DNA from: Verrucomicrobiota bacterium
GTDB lineage: Bacteria > Chlamydiota > Chlamydiia > Chlamydiales > 2-12-FULL-49-11
Length of the DNA: 45,217 nt
Assembly: GCA_018240105.1 (NCBI GenBank)
Contig: JAFEGE010000063.1
Span: 1-45,217 of the forward strand
Direction: 5' to 3'
Of the stretch, positions 30,670 to 37,953 are shown piece by piece. A program made the translations under genes and the position numbers. The notes under the pieces are model-generated. The model was not told the origin of the DNA. It saw only the letters and a program-made list of their open reading frames with translations, and ran no database searches. Each line of letters opens with the position of its first letter. The first letter of the stretch is position 1.

Positions 30670-31889
30670 AGAAACGGCGCGCTCTTCTCTCTGTTTTTAT
30701 TACTTTTGCAGTCTCTGCCTTAAGCGCTAGCATTATCTTTCCCATACTCGCACCTCTCTTTTTAAATCCGGCAAATACCCTTATCCAGAGAGAGATTCCC
30801 GATACCATGCTCTCGATTTTCTTTGGATTCTTCCTTGGCGCCTTCCCTCTTGCACAATTTATTTTTGCTCCTATCCTCGGTGAGTATGCCGATAGTAGAG
30901 GACGACGGCGCATTTTTTTGATAACGCTTATCGTAGAGGTCGTGGGTTACGCCCTTTGCGGTTTTGCAATCCAAGAGCGCCACCTCTCTCTTCTTTTTAT
31001 TGGCCGGTTTTTAACAGGTTTTGCCGCGGGTAATATGTCAGTTTGTCTTGCAACTCTTGCAGATTTAAGCAAAAACGAGAAGACTAGGACTCACTACTTT
31101 GGTCTTGGTGCGGCCGTTGCTGGCACGATGTTTGTTTTAGGCCCTTTTTTAGGCGGAAAGCTCTCTGATCACAGCTTATATAAGCATTTTTCTCTCGCCT
31201 TTCCTATGTGGGTCGGCGCTTTTTTAGCCTTTTGCAACCTTGTCTTCGTCTTCTTTTTCTTTAAAGAGACCTTACAAGAGCGGCACAAGAAACCACTCGA
31301 TCCAATCTCCTCACTCCATAACATTCAAAAGGCTTTTAGCAATAAACAAATACAAGGACTCTATCTTCTCTACTTTTTCTTTCTTTTGGGGTGGAATATG
31401 CTGTATCAATTTTTACCAGCACTCATGGTAGAGAAGTTTCATGCGTCGAGCGCAAAAATTGGCAATTTAACTGCCCTTATGGGGCTTATCTGGATCGTAG
31501 GCTCCCTTAGTCTTGTTTTTTTAAAACACACCTATATTTCTAAAAAGAAGGTGGCTCTCGCCTCTCTTTTGATTTTTGCTATAGCAACACTCCTTTTACC
31601 CTTTCCAGAGAGACTCTTGTTTTTTACTCTCTCCTCTGGCGTTGCTGTTTTTTGTGCAGGCGTGCTTTGGCCTCTCTTTACCCAGGCGATCTCTAAAAAT
31701 GCTGCCCCAGAGATGCAGGGCAAGATGCTTGGCCTTAGCCAATCTGTCCAATCGCTCTCTATGGCGCTAGCCCCCTTTCTTGGTGGCTTTATTCTACAGG
31801 CGCACAATAAAGTTCCCTTTATTGTAGCTGCGGGCTCAGGCCTTGTAGCTCTAATCCTTCTTCGAAAAAACCATGAGAAATTGTTTTAA
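30654..31889 (+). CDS. Major facilitator superfamily transporter
   Basis: A protein of about 407-411 residues with 12 predicted membrane helices. GEYADSRGRRRIFLITLIVEVVGY (about 75-98) is the MFS motif A (G-x-x-x-D-x-x-G-R-R) between helices 2 and 3. GRFLTGFAAGNMSVCLATLADLS and LGLSQSVQSLSMALAPFLGGF match the drug/metabolite-type MFS (TetA/Bcr-like). The substrate is unknown. The start is uncertain: TTG at 30654 lies in ung with a poor ribosome-binding site, while GGAGG (30656-30660) has ideal 5-base spacing to an in-frame ATA at 30666, which overlaps the ung stop as ATAA. The protein would then begin MKKRRALLSVF, typical of MFS N-termini. There is no ATG nearby. Confidence 0.85.
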   Translation: MEDCIKKRRALLSVFITFAVSALSASIIFPILAPLFLNPANTLIQREIPDTMLSIFFGFFLGAFPLAQFIFAPILGEYADSRGRRRIFLITLIVEVVGYALCGFAIQERHLSLLFIGRFLTGFAAGNMSVCLATLADLSKNEKTRTHYFGLGAAVAGTMFVLGPFLGGKLSDHSLYKHFSLAFPMWVGAFLAFCNLVFVFFFFKETLQERHKKPLDPISSLHNIQKAFSNKQIQGLYLLYFFFLLGWNMLYQFLPALMVEKFHASSAKIGNLTALMGLIWIVGSLSLVFLKHTYISKKKVALASLLIFAIATLLLPFPERLLFFTLSSGVAVFCAGVLWPLFTQAISKNAAPEMQGKMLGLSQSVQSLSMALAPFLGGFILQAHNKVPFIVAAGSGLVALILLRKNHEKLF

Positions 31890-32187
31890 TCTCCTCTAAG
31901 AACAGAGAGAAGGTTTTTTTAAAAAAAAGATAGTGCGAGAGGCTTGTTATGGTTCTTGTATAGGAAACTTTAGAATCATCCCAAGAGAGGTAGGATGCAT
32001 AGTCGAATAGGAATAGTTTGTTTCTAGATAAAAGAAGAGCCTTTAAAAAAGAGGGGAGCTCTGCCTCTAAAAGGTATGTTTTATTTTTACTGTTGAATGA
32101 GATAGAAAAGGCGATGTTTTCGTAAAAAAACTTATGGACCCCTCCCTCGCTAACCCCATGAATAATATCTAGAAATATTTTATACAT
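31819..32187 (-). CDS. Hypothetical protein, 122 residues
   Basis: I do not recognise this protein. It is rich in Phe, Leu, Ser and Lys with a helical-looking C-terminus (FFKKTFSLFLEEIKTISHGFFEEGLEL) and beta-like middle (IAFSISFNSKNKTYLLEAEL). There is no signal peptide, membrane segment or motif. Its 3' end overlaps the convergent MFS gene by 71 bases. The ATG at 32187 is within AT-rich DNA without a clear Shine-Dalgarno. Natural-looking amino-acid use and the length (no competing frame on the other strand outside the overlap) support it, but it could be a chance frame. If it is not a gene, 31890-32309 is an empty AT-rich stretch. Confidence 0.5.
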   Translation of the reverse strand: MYKIFLDIIHGVSEGGVHKFFYENIAFSISFNSKNKTYLLEAELPSFLKALLLSRNKLFLFDYASYLSWDDSKVSYTRTITSLSHYLFFKKTFSLFLEEIKTISHGFFEEGLELQGLSPQLQ

Positions 32188-32309
32188 GTTGTATATTATA
32201 CAGACCTTCTTTTTAATTTTGCGAATAAAAACGTAATTAAATTATGTTCTTTTGTTTATTTAAAACTCATTTATAACAAAACAATTTAATTATAAAATAG
32301 TTTTATTTT

Positions 32310-33299
32310 ATGGACGGGATTACAGGAGGGGCAGCCCCCTTAGTTGCAAGAGAAGAGGTGGGGTCAAGCCTTATGCCTTCAAGACGTCGAACTGTGAAGG
32401 AAATTGAAAGCGATACGCGCACTTTTGAGGCGTTTTTCTCTTCTACAGATTGGGCTTCCGTAGAAGAGCGCTTTCGTACCGATGGTATATTAGGCATATA
32501 TAGAGATGCACAATTTGCGATGGGTCGCAAACATTGGGCGAGTGCGGCAAAGTTGTTAGCAATCGGTGTTAGGGAGGGGGATCTTAGAGCGGCAGCAAGC
32601 TTAACGAAGCTTTCAAGAGAATCAAAAGCTAGTAAATATGCGTCTTCCCTCTTTTTGGCTTGGGGCTATCAAAGGCGATTAGAGTCTCTTCCTCTTACAG
32701 AGGAGGAAAAATATACCCTTCTAACAGAAATTTTATATCTCTACAAAAAAGTTACTATGTATCAATCAGGACATAGAGCATGGGAGATGCCTACCATGAA
32801 AGCTATTGCAACGATTGGCTCAAAAAATATTATAGAGAAAGCCCTTATATCTGGTCAGATTTCCCGTCTAGAGGTCGGGCTAGAAGAGCGAAGAACCCTT
32901 TGCATTGGAGGTGGTTTTTTACAAGACCTCCCGACGGAAGCAGAGGATCTTGTAAATCGGATGTTACCGAGGCAACCCTCCCGTGCAAATAGAAATGGGA
33001 TTGCTTATAGAGAACGTTTAAGAGCCGTTTTTGCAAAATGTTTTTCGATTTTAAGGCCTCCCCCTGTAGAGATTCCTCCTATGGTAGTGCCGTTAGAAGA
33101 AGAAAAAAAAGAAGAAGATGTTGCTGTTGATGAGGTTGATTCCCAAGTAGGACAATCAGGAAGAATATCTCCAGACTTCTTTGCGCGATGGCAAGCACAG
33201 TTATGGTTAGAGCGGGGAGAGGTTAGAAGTTCTCTTTTTCCGCCTGGCCTTACTAGTCCTTCTTCTCCTTTTGGGGATTCTTTTCCGATGGCCGAATAA
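32310..33299 (+). CDS. Hypothetical protein with possible TPR/Sel1-like helices
   Basis: A 329-residue protein I cannot assign. Residues ~70-115 (YRDAQFAMGRKHWASAAKLLAIGVREGDLRAAASLTKLS) read as a pair of TPR/Sel1-like antiparallel helices (A..hG....W..Aa.LL..g...Gd..Aa..L). The rest of the first 240 residues is mostly helical. Residues ~245-275 are Pro-rich then acidic (RPPPVEIPPMVVPLEEEKKEED), suggesting a flexible linker, and the C-terminus is Ser/Pro-rich. There is no signal peptide or membrane segment. No Shine-Dalgarno is seen, and the upstream 120 bases are very AT-rich. Such unassigned, linker-bearing cytoplasmic-type proteins with AT-rich surroundings are candidate type III effectors in chlamydiae; that is only inference. 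Confidence 0.7.
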   Translation: MDGITGGAAPLVAREEVGSSLMPSRRRTVKEIESDTRTFEAFFSSTDWASVEERFRTDGILGIYRDAQFAMGRKHWASAAKLLAIGVREGDLRAAASLTKLSRESKASKYASSLFLAWGYQRRLESLPLTEEEKYTLLTEILYLYKKVTMYQSGHRAWEMPTMKAIATIGSKNIIEKALISGQISRLEVGLEERRTLCIGGGFLQDLPTEAEDLVNRMLPRQPSRANRNGIAYRERLRAVFAKCFSILRPPPVEIPPMVVPLEEEKKEEDVAVDEVDSQVGQSGRISPDFFARWQAQLWLERGEVRSSLFPPGLTSPSSPFGDSFPMAE

Positions 33300-33370
33300 T
33301 ACGATTTGAAATTTCTGTAACTTTCTTACGAAAACCTGCTACCATTGTTTCAAATGAAGGAAGGTCGAAG

Positions 33371-34252
33371 ATGTGGCAAGGAATGATACCAGCGCTTATA
33401 ACGCCGTTTTTAGAAGGGGGAGAGAAGATAGATGAGAGATCCTTTGAGGCGCTTCTTCTTTCGGTTTTAGAGGGCGGTGCAGCAGGTGTTGTGGTTGGGG
33501 GGACTACAGGAGAGAGCCCAACCCTTAGAGAGGAGGAGTTAGAGCTTCTCACAAAGATGGCGCTAAGAGTTCTTGGCAAAAAAATTCCTGTTATTGTCGG
33601 CACAGGTACAAACGCTACACAAAAAACAGTTCTTCTCACAAAAAAAGCAAGGGATCTTGGCGCTGCTGCTGCTTTAGTTATCGTTCCTTATTACAATAAG
33701 CCAACAAGCCTTGGTGTGATTAAGCACTTTGAGGCGCTACAAGAGGTGAAGATGCCTACCATTCTTTACCACCACCCCGGTAGGACCGGCATTACTCTTG
33801 ATTTAGAGACGATCTCTACCATCACACAGTTTGATCACGTTGTGGGTCTAAAAGATTGCAGTAAGAATTTCCCTCTATTAAGAACTCTAGTAGAACAAAA
33901 TCGCTCTCTTTCTATCTTTAGCGGGGATGATGAAACTGTTTTAGAGACCCTTGCGATCGGGGGGCGAGGGGTTATCTCTGTTATAGGTAATCTTATTCCA
34001 AGAGAGTGGAGTGACGTTGTAAAACTCGCTTTACAAGGAGATGCGAAAGAGGCTAAGGAGCTTTTTTTAAAGCTTTTACCCCTTATCCAAGCGGTTAATT
34101 TGGATGTAAATCCGCAAGGAATAAAGTGCGCTTTAGCTTTACAGGGAATGTGTCAAAACGTTTTACGACTTCCGATGGTAGAAGCAAATAATACAACCAG
34201 ACTTGCGATAGAAGAGAGTCTTCTTACGCTACTTAACATAGCTTCTCTCTAG
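33371..34252 (+). CDS. dapA: 4-hydroxy-tetrahydrodipicolinate synthase (DapA)
   Basis: A 293-residue TIM-barrel lyase/synthase of normal size that condenses pyruvate with aspartate semialdehyde on the way to diaminopimelate and lysine. MIPALITPF at the start, GGTTGESPTL (about 42-51), ILYHHPGRTGI (catalytic Tyr, about 131-141) and VGLKDCSKN (Schiff-base Lys) are in place; the usual YNxPGRT is YHHPGRT here. DAP feeds the chlamydial peptidoglycan ring cut by NlpC/P60 enzymes such as the one at 12025. AAGGAAGG lies 6 bases upstream of the ATG. The stop codon forms the loop of a perfect 12-bp hairpin (34238-34264). No other lysine-pathway gene is adjacent. Confidence 0.95.
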   Translation: MWQGMIPALITPFLEGGEKIDERSFEALLLSVLEGGAAGVVVGGTTGESPTLREEELELLTKMALRVLGKKIPVIVGTGTNATQKTVLLTKKARDLGAAAALVIVPYYNKPTSLGVIKHFEALQEVKMPTILYHHPGRTGITLDLETISTITQFDHVVGLKDCSKNFPLLRTLVEQNRSLSIFSGDDETVLETLAIGGRGVISVIGNLIPREWSDVVKLALQGDAKEAKELFLKLLPLIQAVNLDVNPQGIKCALALQGMCQNVLRLPMVEANNTTRLAIEESLLTLLNIASL

Positions 34253-34264
34253 GAGAGAAGCTAT
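34238..34264. terminator. Hairpin around the dapA stop codon
   Basis: ATAGCTTCTCTC (34238-34249) and GAGAGAAGCTAT (34253-34264) form a perfect 12-bp stem; the 3-base loop is the dapA TAG itself. AT-rich DNA but no clean T-run follows on the plus strand. It lies between convergent dapA and the glycosyltransferase-like gene, so it may block read-through from both sides or protect mRNA 3' ends. Confidence 0.65.
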
Positions 34265-34277
34265 ATATTAATTGTAA

Positions 34278-34904
34278 TTACACAGAAGTAAGCTCTTGTT
34301 CCATCACTTTTTGATCTATCCCAGAGGCTTGGTAGTGCACAACAACAGCTTCCTCTTGCGGCGCTTTCTTATCTTCTGGCTTGTCTACGATAAGAATGTA
34401 ATTTCTTGGCAGGCGCTTAATCTCTACGATTGTAGGGTAGTGAAGCACAACTTTCTTTAAAGCAACTTGATCGAATACAAGTTCATTGCCTTTGCGCGCT
34501 AAAAGGCGCTCACATTCACGATTCCACAGTTGGAGTAATTTTTTTGCAGAGGCTGTGTTATTGATAAAAAATGTGGCTGTTAGCATTTTTGCTTTGTCTT
34601 CTACAGGCACATGATCGTTAATCCGTAGAGCAACATCTGCATGACAATCTTCAAGAAGCGTTGGTCTTTGCATAAAGACGCTATCAGCATCTGTCCATAT
34701 AAGAGGGCGCTTATGTTCTTCTAGCTTTTCTAAAAGAAATTCCGGCTTATAGCAGCAGTTTGCGCTCCATGAACCTTTATTCGGAGCGGCTACCACCTCA
34801 TGCTCTAAGTCTAATTTCTTTAAAGAAGCTATGAGATCGCCTGCTTCTTTTTCATAAAGAGTGTCCTTTGTGTAAAAACTAACTATAAGCGGTTTCTTAT
34901 CCAA
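34278..34904 (-). CDS. Nucleotide-diphospho-sugar transferase-like glycosyltransferase
   Basis: A 208-residue protein. It begins LIVSFYTKDTLYEKEAGDLIASLKKLDLEHEV, a GT-A type first strand and helix. WTDADSVFMQRPTLLED (about 71-87) contains a DxD-type metal/nucleotide site (DAD). ATFFINNTASAKKLLQLWNREC and ELVFDQVALKKVV (acceptor/catalytic Asp region) fit the nucleotide-diphospho-sugar transferase family (GT77-like). Donor and acceptor are unknown; envelope glycan or host-directed roles are both possible. No signal peptide. The start is TTG, well supported by AAGGAGAGG about 7 bases upstream. It converges on dapA, and the 163-bp palindromic element lies in its upstream region. Confidence 0.75.
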   Translation of the reverse strand: MDKKPLIVSFYTKDTLYEKEAGDLIASLKKLDLEHEVVAAPNKGSWSANCCYKPEFLLEKLEEHKRPLIWTDADSVFMQRPTLLEDCHADVALRINDHVPVEDKAKMLTATFFINNTASAKKLLQLWNRECERLLARKGNELVFDQVALKKVVLHYPTIVEIKRLPRNYILIVDKPEDKKAPQEEAVVVHYQASGIDQKVMEQELTSV

Positions 34905-34985
34905 TTTTTTACCTCTCCTTCAAAAATCATAAATAGGAAAATATACAGAAAAAAGTTTCTATGCTCAAGTAAATTTATTAGAATA

Positions 34986-35148
34986 ATACTGATCCGGAGA
35001 ATTAACGCCACAAAGGCGAGTTGGATAATGCGACAAAATTGAAAGATCGTTTCGAAGCTCATATTAGTGAATATGAGTGAGAAAGGATCTTTCAATTTTG
35101 GCGTGTTAGACGATATGCCTTTGTGGCGTTAATTCTCCGGATCGGTAT
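34986..35148. repeat. 163-bp nested palindromic element (family B)
   Basis: The outer arms of 32 bases (34986-35017 and 35117-35148; core GATCCGGAGAATTAACGCCA) match at 31 of 32 positions. Inside them a 20-base arm pair (35034-35053 and 35081-35100; CAAAATTGAAAGATCGTTTC) matches at 19 of 20. At the centre CTCATATT-AGTG-AATATGAG (35058-35077) is a perfect 8-bp hairpin. The two arm pairs are separated on each side by 16 unpaired bases. The whole element can fold into one long hairpin or cruciform. No coding frame spans it. It lies between the glycosyltransferase-like gene start and the pGP6-D homologue's 3' end. Confidence 0.9.
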
Positions 35149-35163
35149 AAGGTTGAAAGAGAT

Positions 35164-35886
35164 TTATTTGAGTAACACTTGTAGCTTAAGAGCCAAGCTG
35201 AGAAGATTTTTCTTCTCTTTAGAAGAGAGATCTGTATCTTTACAAAGCGAGATTGCTTTGTTTAAGAGAGAGGCGATAGAGGCCTCTTTATTTTGCGCTC
35301 GTGCATCTTTTTGCGACAAAGGAAAGGTAGAGCGTATCTTTTGTAGAATAATCTCTTTAGGTTCTTGATAAGAAGACTCTACTATAGCCCGTTTACTTGA
35401 GAGTTCTCCAGAGCGAGCCGCTAGTGTGTAGACTGCCTGTTTAGGCATCTGTGAGACTTTTTCGCGCAGAGACTGTGTGAGCGATTGGTAAAACTCATAA
35501 TACTGGAGAAAGTTATAAGGCGTTTGCCTATTTTTATAGGTCTCTAAAAGCCATGCTGTAAAAGCGCCCTCTTTATATTTTTTAAGAAGGGTCTGGGCTT
35601 TTTTAATCCGCTCTCCATGTAAAAGGATCGCTTGGGTATCGATCGCCTTCACCTCTTCTGTGATTCGCTTTAATGAGGCAAGATCTTCATCGATGGAATC
35701 TTCATCTTTATGGTTATGGAGAAGAATTTCGTAGAGAGCGCTCTCCTCTTTAGCATCAAGAGGGATGAGGCCAAAGCTACGTAAAAGCGGGGGAGAGGCT
35801 ATCTCTTTTCTGTCGGCTAACGTCTCGACGTGTGTCTGGTTCTTTTTTTGAAGGCGCTCTGTAAGAAACGAGTCTAGATCTTTCAT
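35164..35886 (-). CDS. pGP6-D / CT583-family protein
   Basis: A 240-residue homologue of the chlamydial plasmid protein pGP6-D and its chromosomal paralogue (CT583, gp6D). The central block lines up well with my memory of pGP6-D: ILLHGERIKKAQTLLKK, FTAWLLETYKNRQTPYNFLQYYEFYQSL, and MPKQAVYTLAARSGELSSKRAIVE correspond to LLLGEKIYNARKIL, FSSWIELVFRTKSSAYNALAYYELF and IPYKSAYILAARKGDLKTK. The family is related to ParB-like/plasmid maintenance functions but its activity is unproven. It is 54 bases downstream of thrS. In C. trachomatis, as I recall, thrS, a ParA-like gene (CT582) and CT583 are consecutive; the ParA-like gene is absent here. The ATG lacks a good Shine-Dalgarno. Confidence 0.8.
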   Translation of the reverse strand: MKDLDSFLTERLQKKNQTHVETLADRKEIASPPLLRSFGLIPLDAKEESALYEILLHNHKDEDSIDEDLASLKRITEEVKAIDTQAILLHGERIKKAQTLLKKYKEGAFTAWLLETYKNRQTPYNFLQYYEFYQSLTQSLREKVSQMPKQAVYTLAARSGELSSKRAIVESSYQEPKEIILQKIRSTFPLSQKDARAQNKEASIASLLNKAISLCKDTDLSSKEKKNLLSLALKLQVLLK

Positions 35887-35940
35887 GCACTTTTGAGCAT
35901 ACCTTTTTTGTAGCCAAATGTAAAACAGTTTTACAGATGG

Positions 35941-37845
35941 CTAAAAGAACGAGTGCAAGGAGCGCGAAGTATACTCATCGATCGTCTTCGCAAGGAACGC
36001 TTCGAGGGTCATCTCGCCATGTAAAACGTTGTCCCGTGAGCGGAGAGTGACCGTTTTGTTTTCACATTCACGATCGCCAATCGTAAGCATATAGCTTGCC
36101 TGCTCTGTTTGCGCGGTACGAACTTTCTTGCTAACGGACTCTTGTGAGCTATCGAGATAGCAAGGGATGCCCGTTTTAGCGATCTCTTTTTCCAATTCTT
36201 GTGCGTATGGAATATGGCGATCAGCGACCGTTAAAATGCGGATAGCTTGCGGGTTTAGCCATAGCGGGAACTTGCCAGCAAAGTGTTCAATCAAGATCGC
36301 TAAAAATCTCTCAACAGAGCCGTAAAGCGCTCTATGGATCATGATAGGACGCTTTAAGGCGCCATCAGAGTCTGTATACTCTAAAGCAAATCTCTCTGGT
36401 AGAGACATGTCTAATTGGATAGTACCACACTGCCAAGATCTACCAAGGGCGTCTTGGACATGAAGATCGATTTTTGGCCCGTAAAAAGCGCCATCGCCTT
36501 CGTTGATTTGGTAGCCAGCGCCCCATTCGTCAAGAGCGTCTTGCAAGCCTTTGGTTGTATACTCCCAATCGCTATCTGTTCCGATGTGTTTTACAGGTTT
36601 AGTTGATAGCTCAATGCGGTATTGTAGGCCAAAGGTCTTATAAATCGTATCTACGAGTCTTAAGACATCGAGAATCTCTTTTTTAATGTCAGAGGGCTTC
36701 ATGAAAATATGCGCATCATCTTGGTGAAAGCAGCGGACGCGTAAAAGACCGGAAAGAGAGCCTGAGTGCTCATGTCTATGGACATAGCCAATCTCAGCAA
36801 CGCGCAGCGGTAATTCTCTATAGCTGTGAGTTGTTGATTTAAAGTAGAGCATACAGCCAGGGCAATTCATTGGTTTGATAGCGTAGGTACGATCATCGAT
36901 CTCACTTACGTACATGTTTTGGCGGTAGTTTTCCCAGTGGCCAGACTGCTCCCACATTTTCTTATCAACAAGAGCGGGGGTCTTAATTTCAATGTAAGAG
37001 GCTTTGTGGTGAAGCTCTCGCCAAAAAGCAAGGAGCTGATTCCAGAGGACCATCCCGTTTGGTAAGATAAAGGGCATACCAGGGGCCACATCAAAAAAAG
37101 TGAAGAGCTGCATCTTGCTGCCAAGAACGCGATGGTCTCTCTTTTTAGCCTCTTCTATAAGATGTAGATACTCTTTTAAAAGCTTGCGGTCTGGAAAGGA
37201 GATGCCGTACACACGTGTTAACATCTCACGGCTTTGATCGCCGCGCCAGTGGGCTGCCGATGTCTTTAAGATTTTAAAGGCTTTAATTTTGCCAAGATAA
37301 GGAAGGTGGGGGCCTCTGCAAAGGTCAAAAAATTCGCCTTGTTGATACGCAGTGATAGAGCTCTTTTCAGGAAGGTCGGTAATAAGCTCTTTTTTATAGG
37401 GATTTTCTGTAAAGCGAGAGAGCGCCTCTTGCTTGCTTGCAAAGGTTGTCTTTACAGGCTTTGCATTCTCTTCTAAAATCTTTTCGATCTCTTTTTCAAT
37501 CTTTGGAAAGTCTTCCTCTGATAATTGCAAATCGGCAAAGTCGTAGTAAAAACCAGCATCGATGGCAGGGCCAATCGTTGGCTTTGCGTTAGGAAAAAGG
37601 CGTAGTATAGCCTGCGCTAGAACGTGAGCAGAGGAGTGCCAAAAGACCTCTTTGCCTCTCTTATCGCCAAAGCTTACAATCTCGACCTTATCACCGACTG
37701 CAACCGTATCAAAAAAATCGCGCATCTCTCCATTGACAAGAAGAAGGAGCGCCTCACTCGGATCTGTCAGGTGGAATTTTTTGATAAGATCATAGCCTGT
37801 GCAAGGCTCTGTGATTTCAAAGGTTTTTTCATTACATGTAATCAT
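35941..37845 (-). CDS. thrS: Threonyl-tRNA synthetase
   Basis: A 634-residue class II synthetase of full length that charges tRNA-Thr and edits mischarged Ser. The TGS domain occupies the first ~60 residues (MITCNEKTFEITEPCTGYDL). The editing N2 domain has HSSAHVLAQAILRLFPNAK. The catalytic core has MNCPGCMLYFKS (zinc ligand Cys), RHEHSGSLSGLLRVRCFHQDDAH (motif 2 with a zinc His), and PIMIHRALYGSVERFLAIL (motif 3). A C-terminal anticodon-binding domain starts near WLNPQAIRILTVADRH. AGGA lies 5 bases before the ATG. The pGP6-D homologue follows in the same direction. Confidence 0.97.
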   Translation of the reverse strand: MITCNEKTFEITEPCTGYDLIKKFHLTDPSEALLLLVNGEMRDFFDTVAVGDKVEIVSFGDKRGKEVFWHSSAHVLAQAILRLFPNAKPTIGPAIDAGFYYDFADLQLSEEDFPKIEKEIEKILEENAKPVKTTFASKQEALSRFTENPYKKELITDLPEKSSITAYQQGEFFDLCRGPHLPYLGKIKAFKILKTSAAHWRGDQSREMLTRVYGISFPDRKLLKEYLHLIEEAKKRDHRVLGSKMQLFTFFDVAPGMPFILPNGMVLWNQLLAFWRELHHKASYIEIKTPALVDKKMWEQSGHWENYRQNMYVSEIDDRTYAIKPMNCPGCMLYFKSTTHSYRELPLRVAEIGYVHRHEHSGSLSGLLRVRCFHQDDAHIFMKPSDIKKEILDVLRLVDTIYKTFGLQYRIELSTKPVKHIGTDSDWEYTTKGLQDALDEWGAGYQINEGDGAFYGPKIDLHVQDALGRSWQCGTIQLDMSLPERFALEYTDSDGALKRPIMIHRALYGSVERFLAILIEHFAGKFPLWLNPQAIRILTVADRHIPYAQELEKEIAKTGIPCYLDSSQESVSKKVRTAQTEQASYMLTIGDRECENKTVTLRSRDNVLHGEMTLEAFLAKTIDEYTSRSLHSFF

Positions 37846-37953
37846 GGCTATCCTAAAGAAACAAAGCGGAAATTGGAATAGAGTATAGCATTAGATAGCT
37901 TTTGTAAGCCATTATAACCTGTCTATATAGCTAAATTTTTATTAAATTATAAT

